Assembly: GCA_026414125.1 (NCBI GenBank)
Contig: JAOAJQ010000053.1
Location: 1-7,912 of the forward strand
Direction: 5' to 3'
DNA: 7,912 nucleotides
From: Thermoproteota archaeon
Lineage (GTDB): Archaea; Thermoproteota; EX4484-205; JAAOZP01
A program made the position numbers and the translations under genes. Below, piece after piece: positions 1 to 5,977 of this stretch (its first letter is position 1; every line of letters begins with the position of its first letter). The notes under the pieces are model-generated. The model worked only from the letters and a program-made list of their open reading frames with translations. It made no database searches and was not told the DNA's origin.

Positions 1-1
1 G

Positions 2-715
2 TATATAGGTAGAGTCGTGGCTGTTCTCCGAGAGATTGGAGGGTTCACCGTCGGCGGCCCCTCAGACAGCAGGATATACATTCCGATTTCAAGGGCTCAA
101 AGCTTCTTCGGAACCGAAACCTGCGAGATGATAATCGTTAAGTTAAGGAGTGACGATAAGACTACGATTGACAGTACGACGAAGGCTATAAGGGAAGCCT
201 TAGGAGGCAGGATAACGGTCACCTCTTCAACAGCCATCTTAAACATTATTTCAAGCGTCTTCTCAACAATCGAGCTATTCCTAGCGGGGATCGCGGCAAT
301 CTCGCTCCTCGTAGCAGGAATAGGCATAATGAACATTATGATTGTATCGGTAATGGAGCGAACTAGGGAAATAGGCATATTGAAGGCTTTAGGAATGAAG
401 AATCACCAGGTGCTATTGATATTTTTATGTGAAGCAACCATAATAGGGCTGCTGGGCACTTTAATCGGAATCGGTGCAGGATGGAGCTTAGCGCAAATTG
501 TTGTAAGAATATTCGGCTCTTCGGGTGGAGCAGGTATCCTACGGCAGGGGAACCAAGCGGCAATGTCAAACGGCATCGTGATAACACCGGTTCTAACTCC
601 AACAGTTATACTGGGAGCCATCATCTTCGGCCTGATGGTCACCATGGTGTTTGCCCTTTACCCTGCTTGGAAAGCTTCAAAACTTAAACCTGTTGAAGCA
701 TTAAGGTATGAGTAG
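2..715 (+). CDS. MacB/FtsX-type ABC transporter permease, C-terminal part (5' end outside window)
   Basis: Membrane permease of the MacB/LolC/FtsX superfamily; such proteins form the membrane part of ABC systems for lipoprotein, peptide or drug efflux or for envelope signalling. The frame is open to the left edge, so the gene begins upstream; the GTG at 17 is internal. Residues here are counted from that GTG. The first ~85 are the end of the extracytoplasmic domain (PCD-like; IYIPISRAQSFFG near 20-32). The FtsX domain follows: TM at about 87-112, the family loop MERTREIGILKALG at 113-126, TM at about 132-160, TM at about 195-216, and the typical ending YPAWKASKLKPVEALRYE. Its ATPase should lie upstream, outside the window. 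The stop overlaps the next start by 8 nt (ATGAGTAG), so the rhomboid downstream is probably cotranscribed and translationally coupled. Substrate unknown. Confidence 0.93.
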   Translation, partial: YIGRVVAVLREIGGFTVGGPSDSRIYIPISRAQSFFGTETCEMIIVKLRSDDKTTIDSTTKAIREALGGRITVTSSTAILNIISSVFSTIELFLAGIAAISLLVAGIGIMNIMIVSVMERTREIGILKALGMKNHQVLLIFLCEATIIGLLGTLIGIGAGWSLAQIVVRIFGSSGGAGILRQGNQAAMSNGIVITPVLTPTVILGAIIFGLMVTMVFALYPAWKASKLKPVEALRYE

Positions 716-2114
716 GGAAATGACTTCCGGCGGATCTAGAATGAGCTTTGGCATACCAATGGGTAGTCCAACTGGTTTTAAAACCAGACCAACGGTTACA
801 ATAATCATAATACTGATTAATGTTTTAATATACGTCTTAACCTCTTACGAGAGTTTTTTTATAGAAACTAGTGATTACTGGGCGAGCATAGGTGGTTTCA
901 TCCCTTCGCTTATAGAAACTCCCTTCCAATGGTATAGGGTTTTTACATCTATGTTTCTTCATGCCGATTTCTTCCATCTATTTTTTAACATGTATTTCCT
1001 GTATGTTTTCGGCAGGGCTGTTGAAAGCGTCTTGGGCAAGTTGAGATTTCTACTCTTATACTTGATAGCAGGAGTTGCAGCATCCGTATTCCACACGGCG
1101 TTCAGCTTTCTAGGCGGGTTTTCAGCATACACTATTCCTGCAATCGGTGCCTCCGGAGCTATCAGTGGAATCCTAGGGGCTTACCTTTTACTTTACCCGG
1201 GAACATATCTAGTAGTAGGCTGGGGCTTCATATTCCTTCCAATGTTTTTCAGGATCAAGGCTGCCTACTACATAGTATTCTGGTTTGCAACACAGGTGAT
1301 TTACGGTTTCACCAGGACTGCTGGAGGCACAGCAGTATTCGCTCACGCAGGAGGATTTGTAATGGGAATAGGGTTGCTTCCGCTTCTTGTCAATAAAAGG
1401 AGGATCGCCATGTTCAGAATACTACGGGCATACAGCCTCCTCCCCTACTTGATGCCTATTGACCTGAAGAAAAGAGGTCTAGGCTTTTTCTCAAAGACTA
1501 TTACCACCATTTTCATAGTTTTGCTTTTGGCGGGAGCAGCCTATGCCTCCTTAGGATTGGCTGTTCAAGGCACTATCAAGTCAACAAGCATTCAATACAC
1601 GTGTGAAGAAATCCTCTATGTTGACTACGTGGGCATACAACTGCCCGACCTGGAATCTCAGATTGCTAGCGTATCTTTGGACACTACAAAAATATTGTTA
1701 AATAGGTTGAACGCAGCAGGATTGCTTTACAATACGGCGAATTCTAACAGGCAAATAGTTTTAAACAACATTAATACTAGGCTCCCGGTAAGGGTGAGAA
1801 TTGGATCAACGGTCAGCATTATCAACGTAAATACGACACTGCATTATTTTATTGGAACCTATGATTCCGACGGATTCCTGAGCAATGGCGAGGGAAAACT
1901 GACGACGCGCGCAGTAAGCATTGCCCTCTATGGGCAGTCATACCGGATTGTAGAGAGCGGGCCGATCAACTACGTGTTCAAAGTAGAGTCTCAGACGGTT
2001 GATTTAACAAGCCTTACGAGATACACGGGAACACTATCTGCGTCTACAGCGCTGGTAGCACTATTCGTAGTGCTTAAAAAGAATGGAGAGTTAACACTCA
2101 TAGAGGAAAGGTAA
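708..2114 (+). CDS. Rhomboid family intramembrane serine protease with long C-terminal extension
   Basis: Predicted polytopic protease that cleaves transmembrane helices of other membrane proteins. Rhomboid marks are all present: loop motif WYR at 75-77, the HxxxN oxyanion motif H90-N94 in the second helix, GASG with nucleophile Ser149, and HAGG with the dyad histidine His213. TMs fall at about 29-45, 83-105, 112-133, 146-165, 168-180, 186-200 and 208-226, then another at about 264-287. Residues ~288-444 are a soluble, strand-rich region with many Thr/Ser/Asn, probably outside the membrane, and 444-456 is a last hydrophobic stretch before a charged tail. A simple rhomboid core is about 200 residues, so roughly half this 468-residue protein is extra and I do not recognise it. 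The start overlaps the permease stop; ATG codons at residues 5 and 12 are alternatives. The catalytic assignment is secure; the substrate is unknown, though coupling hints at a link with the upstream permease. Confidence 0.93.
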   Translation: MSREMTSGGSRMSFGIPMGSPTGFKTRPTVTIIIILINVLIYVLTSYESFFIETSDYWASIGGFIPSLIETPFQWYRVFTSMFLHADFFHLFFNMYFLYVFGRAVESVLGKLRFLLLYLIAGVAASVFHTAFSFLGGFSAYTIPAIGASGAISGILGAYLLLYPGTYLVVGWGFIFLPMFFRIKAAYYIVFWFATQVIYGFTRTAGGTAVFAHAGGFVMGIGLLPLLVNKRRIAMFRILRAYSLLPYLMPIDLKKRGLGFFSKTITTIFIVLLLAGAAYASLGLAVQGTIKSTSIQYTCEEILYVDYVGIQLPDLESQIASVSLDTTKILLNRLNAAGLLYNTANSNRQIVLNNINTRLPVRVRIGSTVSIINVNTTLHYFIGTYDSDGFLSNGEGKLTTRAVSIALYGQSYRIVESGPINYVFKVESQTVDLTSLTRYTGTLSASTALVALFVVLKKNGELTLIEER

Positions 2115-2186
2115 TAGTTTAAGACAGATACCATTCTTCATACTGCACCTAGGTGAGCAAATACTTGAGTAAAAAGTTGCAAAATT

Positions 2187-2194
2187 CTTAAAAG
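2187..2194 (+). promoter_or_regulatory. TATA-like box, candidate upstream promoter for the DrrA-type ABC operon
   Basis: CTTAAAAG inside an A/T-rich stretch. Its centre is about 29 nt before the ATG at 2220, the distance at which archaeal leaderless transcripts begin. If used, it would transcribe the small ORF at 2220-2339 together with the ABC genes. The right arm of the 2160/2192 inverted repeat overlaps it. Motif match only; other A/T-rich positions nearby could serve equally. Confidence 0.35.
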
Positions 2195-2219
2195 TATTCA
2201 TAGAAAAAGCATTGCTGAA

Positions 2220-2339
2220 ATGGCAGTAAACAACTCTGGAAGGCATGAGGCGATTCTCTTCAGACAATTACATTTAGAGTTCGCATTTCGTGAGTCATTT
2301 TTAAAAAACAGTACTACGGGTCTGGTGATGAAAACATGA
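2220..2339 (+). CDS. Possible 39-residue leader ORF overlapping the ABC ATPase start
   Basis: ATG at 2220 opens 39 codons closed by TGA at 2337-2339, which overlaps the ATPase start codon as ATGA. The peptide begins MAVNNSGRHE and ends STTGLVMKT; the middle has alternating hydrophobic and charged residues (LFRQLHLEFAFRESF), but I recognise no family. For: the 4-nt overlap typical of coupled genes, the same overlap type seen between the next two genes, and a TATA-like box about 29 nt before its ATG. Against: an ORF of this size arises by chance, no Shine-Dalgarno was seen, and a second TATA-like box lies inside it, so it may simply be the 5' leader of the ABC mRNA. Confidence 0.25.
   Translation: MAVNNSGRHEAILFRQLHLEFAFRESFLKNSTTGLVMKT
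2298..2308 (+). promoter_or_regulatory. TATA-like box just upstream of the DrrA-type ABC ATPase
   Basis: TTTTTAAAAAA is the most A/T-rich block before the ATPase gene. Its centre is about 33 nt from the ATG at 2336, predicting a transcript start near 2328-2331 and almost no leader. That would partly exclude the GGTGA element at 2324-2328 from the mRNA, so this box and that ribosome-binding site are probably not both used in full. Confidence 0.4.
2324..2328 (+). promoter_or_regulatory. Ribosome-binding site supporting the ATPase start at 2336
   Basis: GGTGA matches the 3' part of the archaeal Shine-Dalgarno consensus and ends 7 nt before the ATG at 2336. This favours 2336 over the in-frame ATGs at 2357 and 2375. 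It also implies at least some transcripts start upstream of 2324. Confidence 0.5.
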
Positions 2340-3346
2340 GTGTTAAAACAAGAGCCATGGTTGAGGCAACTGTCATGGAAAACCCAACTTCGGAAACCTT
2401 AGTTCAGGCTATGGGTCTTCGTAAGACATATAGTTCCGGGGGAAAGCAGACGGTTGCACTTCAAGGCGTCAGCTTCAGCATCAGAGAGGGTGAAATAGTC
2501 TGTCTTCTCGGGCCTAATGGAGCCGGTAAGACTACTTTAGTTAAGATATTGAGCACCCTCCTGTTTCCAGACGAAGGGGAGGCATGGGTTGGCGGTTACG
2601 ACGTGGTTTCTCAGGCAGACAGGGTTAGGAGAATAATTGGTTACGCTGGCCAAGATAGTGAGAGGTCAGCGTTCTTCAGGTTGACTGCCAAGGAGAACCT
2701 GATTTTCTTCGCTACTGCTTTCCACGGGTTGCATAAGTCTGAGGCTAACGAAAGGATTGAGCAGATGGCTATGGAATTCGATTTCAAAGATTGCCTGGAC
2801 CAGTATTTCATTGCTCTTTCAGGGGGTCAGAAGCAGACTTTCGTAATAATGAGGTCTTTAATCACCCGGCCCAAGATCGTGTTCATGGATGAGCCTTCTA
2901 AATCCCTTGACCCTCTTACTGCCTCTAAGGTTAGGAAATACTTGAAGGATTACGCTCAGAATAGGGGGGCAGCCATAATTGTTACTACTCACAACATGAG
3001 GGAGGCTGAAGAGATAGGTGATAGAGTAATCATGATGAACAAGGGCAAGATCATATTCAACGGGCCGCCGGAGAAAATGAGGGAATCAGTAACAAGAACG
3101 GAAGTCATCCAGATAAACGGCAATAATATTAACGAGGAGTTCGTGAAGCAGCTGACCCATGTTGAGGGAGTTATCAGCGTTCAGCGGGAGAACTCTGATC
3201 TCAGAATTTACTGTAAGGATGCTTATGAAACCCTGCCGGTCTTGATCAAGCTTTTGAAAAACAATGGGCACAGGCTGGGAATAAGGATAGAGAATCTAAC
3301 GCTTGAAGAAGCATTTAAAATAATGGTTGAGGGCGAGGAGAGATGA
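2336..3346 (+). CDS. ABC transporter ATP-binding protein, DrrA/CcmA type
   Basis: Cytoplasmic ATPase of an ABC-2 exporter, pairing with the permease that follows. All nucleotide-binding elements are visible: Walker A GPNGAGKTT at 59-67, Q-loop Gln106, signature LSGGQ at 161-165, Walker B KIVFMDEP at 180-187 with catalytic Glu186, D-loop SLDP at 190-193, and switch His219 in TTHNM. At 336 residues it has the usual DrrA-type C-terminal extension (about 250-336, ending in the common LTLEEAFKIM pattern). Small departures: LSGGQKQT where LSGGQKQR is usual, and DEPSKSLDP where DEPTxGLDP is usual; neither touches a catalytic residue. The first ~22 residues precede the core fold. The start is supported by GGTGA 7 nt upstream, and the stop overlaps the permease start by 4 nt (ATGA). 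Cargo cannot be told; relatives export drugs, lipids or polysaccharides. Confidence 0.95.
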   Translation: MSVKTRAMVEATVMENPTSETLVQAMGLRKTYSSGGKQTVALQGVSFSIREGEIVCLLGPNGAGKTTLVKILSTLLFPDEGEAWVGGYDVVSQADRVRRIIGYAGQDSERSAFFRLTAKENLIFFATAFHGLHKSEANERIEQMAMEFDFKDCLDQYFIALSGGQKQTFVIMRSLITRPKIVFMDEPSKSLDPLTASKVRKYLKDYAQNRGAAIIVTTHNMREAEEIGDRVIMMNKGKIIFNGPPEKMRESVTRTEVIQINGNNINEEFVKQLTHVEGVISVQRENSDLRIYCKDAYETLPVLIKLLKNNGHRLGIRIENLTLEEAFKIMVEGEER

Positions 3347-4149
3347 GTAATATCCTGACGATGATTAGGATGACCGTCTGGAGGAGAATAAGAGAGATAA
3401 CCCGCTATAAGCTGAATTTCACAGTGGAGTTGATAATGAGTTTCATATGGGGTCTTGGCCTCATGATATTCGGGTTCGTCATAGATCCTACGAAACTCGG
3501 ATCGATTGGAAGCACTAATTACGCCGTATTTCTACTAATCGGGGTTGCTTTCCAAAACTATCAGGGTGCTGCAACTTGGGGAGCCTGGGAGATAAGGGAT
3601 GAGTTAACCAGAGGACAGATCGAGTACACGTTTGCCTCGCCAGTCTCCAGATATGTCTACATGCTTTCTTCATCTATCTCCCAAGCTGTTGTTGGAACAT
3701 TGTTCGGCATAATACCCATGTTTGCAACAGCATTTATCCTCTTAGGCGGTTTTCCACCTCCATCTGCGTTCTTAATGACATGCATCACGCTGCTTCTAAC
3801 CTTCCTAGCCTTGTGCCAGATAGGCGTTATAATGTCTAGTGCCATACTGCTTTTCAAAGATGTTTCAGCAGTGATGTCCATCCTCAATTTTCTCTTTCAA
3901 ATAGCCACAGGAATGTTCGTCCCACTCCAGTTTATGCCCGACCCGTTGAAAATTCTCGCATTCCTTATACCTCTAACCCATGGGATTGATCTTTCACGCC
4001 ACTTCGTAATGGGAACCAGCACCGTGTGGCCGGTGGAAGTTGAGATTGGAATGCTACTTGTCTTCACAGTAGGTTTCGGACTTCTGGCGAAGGCCGCAAT
4101 ATTCCATCTGGAGAGAAAGGCTAAGAAGGAGGGTCTTGCCCTAGCGTAG
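3343..4149 (+). CDS. ABC-2 type transporter permease
   Basis: Membrane half of the exporter encoded with the preceding ATPase. At 268 residues it has the usual length of ABC-2 permeases (DrrB/NodJ-like), with about six hydrophobic segments: roughly 30-47, 60-75, 108-135, 143-170, 177-215 (probably two passes or a re-entrant segment) and 234-253. The segment RDELTRGQIEYTFASPVSR at 85-103 is the conserved cytoplasmic loop of ABC-2 permeases (E-x-x-x-G-x-x-E-x-x-x-x-x-P). The short cytoplasmic N-terminus is basic (RRIREITRYK) and the C-terminus is a charged tail. The ATG overlaps the ATPase TGA, with GAGGAG just upstream as a ribosome-binding site, so the two proteins are probably made in matched amounts. 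No adjacent regulator or substrate-processing gene indicates the cargo. Confidence 0.93.
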   Translation: MSNILTMIRMTVWRRIREITRYKLNFTVELIMSFIWGLGLMIFGFVIDPTKLGSIGSTNYAVFLLIGVAFQNYQGAATWGAWEIRDELTRGQIEYTFASPVSRYVYMLSSSISQAVVGTLFGIIPMFATAFILLGGFPPPSAFLMTCITLLLTFLALCQIGVIMSSAILLFKDVSAVMSILNFLFQIATGMFVPLQFMPDPLKILAFLIPLTHGIDLSRHFVMGTSTVWPVEVEIGMLLVFTVGFGLLAKAAIFHLERKAKKEGLALA

Positions 4150-4184
4150 TTTACTGTGTAATCTGTAAACACTTTTCGTCTTCT
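4149..4184 (+). terminator. Candidate terminator after the ABC exporter genes
   Basis: A perfect 6-bp inverted repeat, GTTTAC at 4149-4154 and GTAAAC at 4165-4170 (10-nt loop), starts on the last base of the permease stop. It is followed by TTTT at 4173-4176 and a pyrimidine-rich tract. The A/T-rich stem is weak, but archaeal termination depends mainly on T-rich tracts. Confidence 0.4.
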
Positions 4185-4223
4185 TCACCCTGTTAATCTT
4201 CCTGCTGAACCTTCTTTCTAATT

Positions 4224-4245
4224 AAAAAACATCTGTCCTAGCAGA
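4224..4245 (-). terminator. Candidate terminator after the GH4 gene (minus strand)
   Basis: Read on the minus strand, a 4-bp stem (TCTG/CAGA, plus positions 4232-4235 and 4242-4245, 6-nt loop) is followed within a few bases by six T (plus-strand A at 4224-4229). It lies about 27 nt past the GH4 stop, inside the convergent intergenic region. The stem is short; the T-run is the stronger part. Confidence 0.4.
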
Positions 4246-4271
4246 CGGAAAATGTTTTAATAAGCGAGGAT

Positions 4272-5636
4272 TCACTTGAAATGTTTGGCCATCTCTAGAT
4301 TCTCCGGCATTGAAAGAATCTCATTTATGACCTGGTTAACCTGCTCCGTAGACTTTGTCCTAGGATCCGTTATTAGCCATTCGAAAAGAGTGTCGCGACC
4401 ACCCTCTAAGAAAGCTTCAAGAGCCCATTCCATCCTCATCATCCTTGGCCGGAGAACATAGTTTACTATTCGCTTGGGCAGTTTTTCAACTCTCATCCTG
4501 TGCACGCCTTTCCCGTCAATCTTCGCCGGAACCTCTACAGCAACATTATCAGGTAAATCAACTATTACACCTTCGTTTAAAACGTTAACCTGGTAGATTC
4601 CCTCCTTATCGTTCATTAATGAGTCTATTATCGGGACGACTGACTCCCGGCTAAGATTGGGAGGTAGAATGCTTGTCAAAGGTGCCGGGTTATTTATTGC
4701 CGCCGCTATCGTGTCAAAGTTGTACTGAAGCATGTCCAAGTATACTTTCCAACCGGTTTCAGAATCCGGGCCTGCGAGAGACCCATACCATTTTTTCTTC
4801 GTCTCAAGGTTCCAGTGGTATTTCCATGTTCCACCTCTAACCGTGTCTCCGACTGGGAAGAGCCCGTAGATCCTGTACATGTCGACAGCCGCTGGAGACA
4901 TCTGTATGTCAAACGGGTTCACTTGGTCCTCGCGCCACACCTTCCAGTATTCTTCAGCCTTGTTTCTAATCCAGCCGTCTATGAGACGGTAAGCATCTTC
5001 CCCGTCATGTTTAAACCTAGTTAGCCATATAACGTGGTTAAAGCCTATGGCCTCGAAATCAATATTCGTAGGGCTTAACCCTAAGATGCTGGATATCTCC
5101 AGATAACCCAAGTGCCCATGGCAAAGCCCTATGACCCTCGCCTTAGTCTCCCTGCTTATGAGAGTGGTTAGCTCGAAAACAGGGTTGGCAAGCTGGAGAA
5201 GCCATGCTTCAGGACTCAATTCCTCAACATCCCTCGCGACACTTAAGGCAAGTTTAAACTGGTAGTAGCCCCATATAGTATGGTAGTCTGAAACCATGTT
5301 CCACTCAACGCTGTTTATTCCCCTATAGTAACCATGCTTCTCGGAAACCCTCCTCATGTTTTCATAGTAAGCGTGACCTCCAGCCATGGCTGTGTTTATC
5401 ACCACATCGGAACCCCTTAAGGCAGCTCTCCTGTCGGTTGTTTTCTCGAAATCCAAGTCGGCCTTAACCTCTGAAGCATACCTCTTAGCGAAAGCGTTGA
5501 TCAAGTTCAACCTCTCCTCGTTTATATCCATGAACACTACTGTTGACCCTCTCAGGCTCGGAGTCAAGCATAAGTCTCGAACCAATGTCGCCGACCAAGC
5601 AAGGCTTCCTGCTCCAATAACAGTTATCTTAACCAT
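4272..5636 (-). CDS. Glycoside hydrolase family 4 protein, AglA-like (NAD- and metal-dependent alpha-glycosidase)
   Basis: Cytosolic GH4 glycosidase. This family cleaves glycosides by a redox-elimination route using NAD+ and a divalent metal, usually Mn2+. Visible marks: N-terminal Rossmann loop GAGS at 8-11 with the acidic strand end VVFMDINEER at 33-42; NTAMAGGH at 81-88; NPVFE at 151-155; metal-site CHGH with Cys172; GFNH with His201; GDTVR with Asp264; and the C-terminal block LRPRMMRMEWALEAF at 395-409. From memory of Thermotoga maritima AglA (TM1834), these correspond to its Cys174, His203 and Asp260, and long stretches such as NLETKKKWYG match closely; no alignment was run. At 454 residues it is somewhat shorter than AglA, the loss falling around 310-335. 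GH4 members differ in substrate (alpha-glucosides, alpha-galactosides, uronides, phospho-sugars), so AglA-like activity is inferred. The start is fixed by a TATA box centred about 26 nt upstream, implying a leaderless mRNA. Confidence 0.93.
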   Translation of the reverse strand: MVKITVIGAGSLAWSATLVRDLCLTPSLRGSTVVFMDINEERLNLINAFAKRYASEVKADLDFEKTTDRRAALRGSDVVINTAMAGGHAYYENMRRVSEKHGYYRGINSVEWNMVSDYHTIWGYYQFKLALSVARDVEELSPEAWLLQLANPVFELTTLISRETKARVIGLCHGHLGYLEISSILGLSPTNIDFEAIGFNHVIWLTRFKHDGEDAYRLIDGWIRNKAEEYWKVWREDQVNPFDIQMSPAAVDMYRIYGLFPVGDTVRGGTWKYHWNLETKKKWYGSLAGPDSETGWKVYLDMLQYNFDTIAAAINNPAPLTSILPPNLSRESVVPIIDSLMNDKEGIYQVNVLNEGVIVDLPDNVAVEVPAKIDGKGVHRMRVEKLPKRIVNYVLRPRMMRMEWALEAFLEGGRDTLFEWLITDPRTKSTEQVNQVINEILSMPENLEMAKHFK

Positions 5637-5655
5637 GGTTATCCCGTTGAAATCA

Positions 5656-5668
5656 TAATTATAAACCT
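5656..5668 (-). promoter_or_regulatory. TATA box of the GH4 gene, leaderless promoter
   Basis: On the minus strand TTTATAAT (plus 5658-5665) is centred about 26 nt before the GH4 ATG at 5636, placing the predicted transcript start at or next to the start codon. No Shine-Dalgarno precedes the ATG, as expected for a leaderless mRNA. Confidence 0.6.
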
Positions 5669-5684
5669 ATGGGTTAGTCAAACC
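5664..5684. promoter_or_regulatory. Possible operator: alternating AACC/GGTT half-sites between divergent promoters
   Basis: Three alternating 4-nt elements: AACC at 5664-5667, GGTT at 5672-5675 and AACC at 5681-5684, spaced 4 and 5 nt. They lie just upstream of, and touch, the GH4 TATA box, where an archaeal regulator would block or recruit TBP/TFB. Such short repeats can occur by chance; no regulator gene is nearby. Confidence 0.2.
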
Positions 5685-5700
5685 AAATTTTCAACTAAAA

Positions 5701-5709
5701 ATTAAAATA
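5701..5709 (+). promoter_or_regulatory. TATA-like box of the DUF6485-type gene
   Basis: ATTAAAATA, centred about 29 nt before the ATG at 5734. This predicts a very short or absent leader. Together with the GH4 promoter on the other strand it makes a compact divergent promoter pair in 97 nt. Confidence 0.5.
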
Positions 5710-5733
5710 GGTGGATGCTTAGCTTCCCCCACC

Positions 5734-5943
5734 ATGGAATGCAAAAAAGAAAGAAATCTGAAGAACTGTCCTTGTACATGGCCCGACTGTCTTAGGAAAG
5801 GAGTATGCTGTGAATGCGTAAGTTATCATAGGGCATGCGGTGAGCTTCCAGCATGCTTCTTCTCAAAGGAGGCTGAGAAAACATACGACAGGTCTGCGGA
5901 GAACTTTGTGAGAGACAGGTTTCCAAATTTAAGAATCAGATAG
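5734..5943 (+). CDS. Small nine-cysteine protein, DUF6485 type
   Basis: A 69-residue soluble protein with nine cysteines in the first 41 residues (3, 12, 14, 19, 25, 26, 28, 35, 41) plus His32, followed by a charged, helix-like C-terminus (KEAEKTYDRSAENFVRD). The spacing C-x-C-x4-C and CC-x-C, then YHRxCGELPACFF, fits a metal-binding fold, either zinc ribbon-like or Fe-S. From memory it matches the DUF6485 family (conserved NLKNC, GVCCEC and GELPACFF blocks); no search was run and the family has no established function. There is no signal peptide, so it should be cytosolic. It starts from its own TATA-like box about 29 nt upstream and lies 34 nt before the MFS gene, which has its own box; whether the two are cotranscribed is unclear. 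Confidence 0.85.
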   Translation: MECKKERNLKNCPCTWPDCLRKGVCCECVSYHRACGELPACFFSKEAEKTYDRSAENFVRDRFPNLRIR

Positions 5944-5946
5944 AAG

Positions 5947-5955
5947 ATTAAAATT
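5947..5955 (+). promoter_or_regulatory. TATA-like box of the MFS transporter gene
   Basis: ATTAAAATT lies just past the preceding stop codon, centred 27 nt before the MFS ATG at 5978. This suggests a separate leaderless transcript for the transporter despite the 34-nt gap. The G-rich stretch at 5961-5968 is too far from the ATG and has the wrong spacing for a ribosome-binding site. Confidence 0.5.
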
Positions 5956-5977
5956 AAGACGAGGCGGGTTTTCTTCA

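Larger units (their letters stand above)
2115..2335. other. Intergenic region between rhomboid and ABC ATPase genes
   Basis: This 221-nt gap separates two plus-strand gene pairs. It contains a perfect 7-bp inverted repeat (AATACTT at 2160-2166, AAGTATT at 2192-2198, spacer 25 nt), two TATA-like boxes (2187-2194 and 2298-2308), and a 39-codon ORF opening at 2220. No strong hairpin plus T-run was found after the rhomboid stop, so where that transcript ends is unclear. No RNA gene was recognised. Confidence 0.6.

Noticed and set aside
17..19. GTG as the true start of the first gene
   Set aside because: The frame is open to the window edge and the upstream residues continue the same extracytoplasmic domain, so the gene starts outside the window.
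2328..2339. ATG at 2328 as a three-codon upstream ORF
   Set aside because: It is the in-frame tail of the longer ORF that opens at 2220; alone it has no support.
5386..5658. 90-residue plus-strand ORF opposite the GH4 gene
   Set aside because: It lies antisense to the conserved Rossmann region of GH4 and shows no domain.
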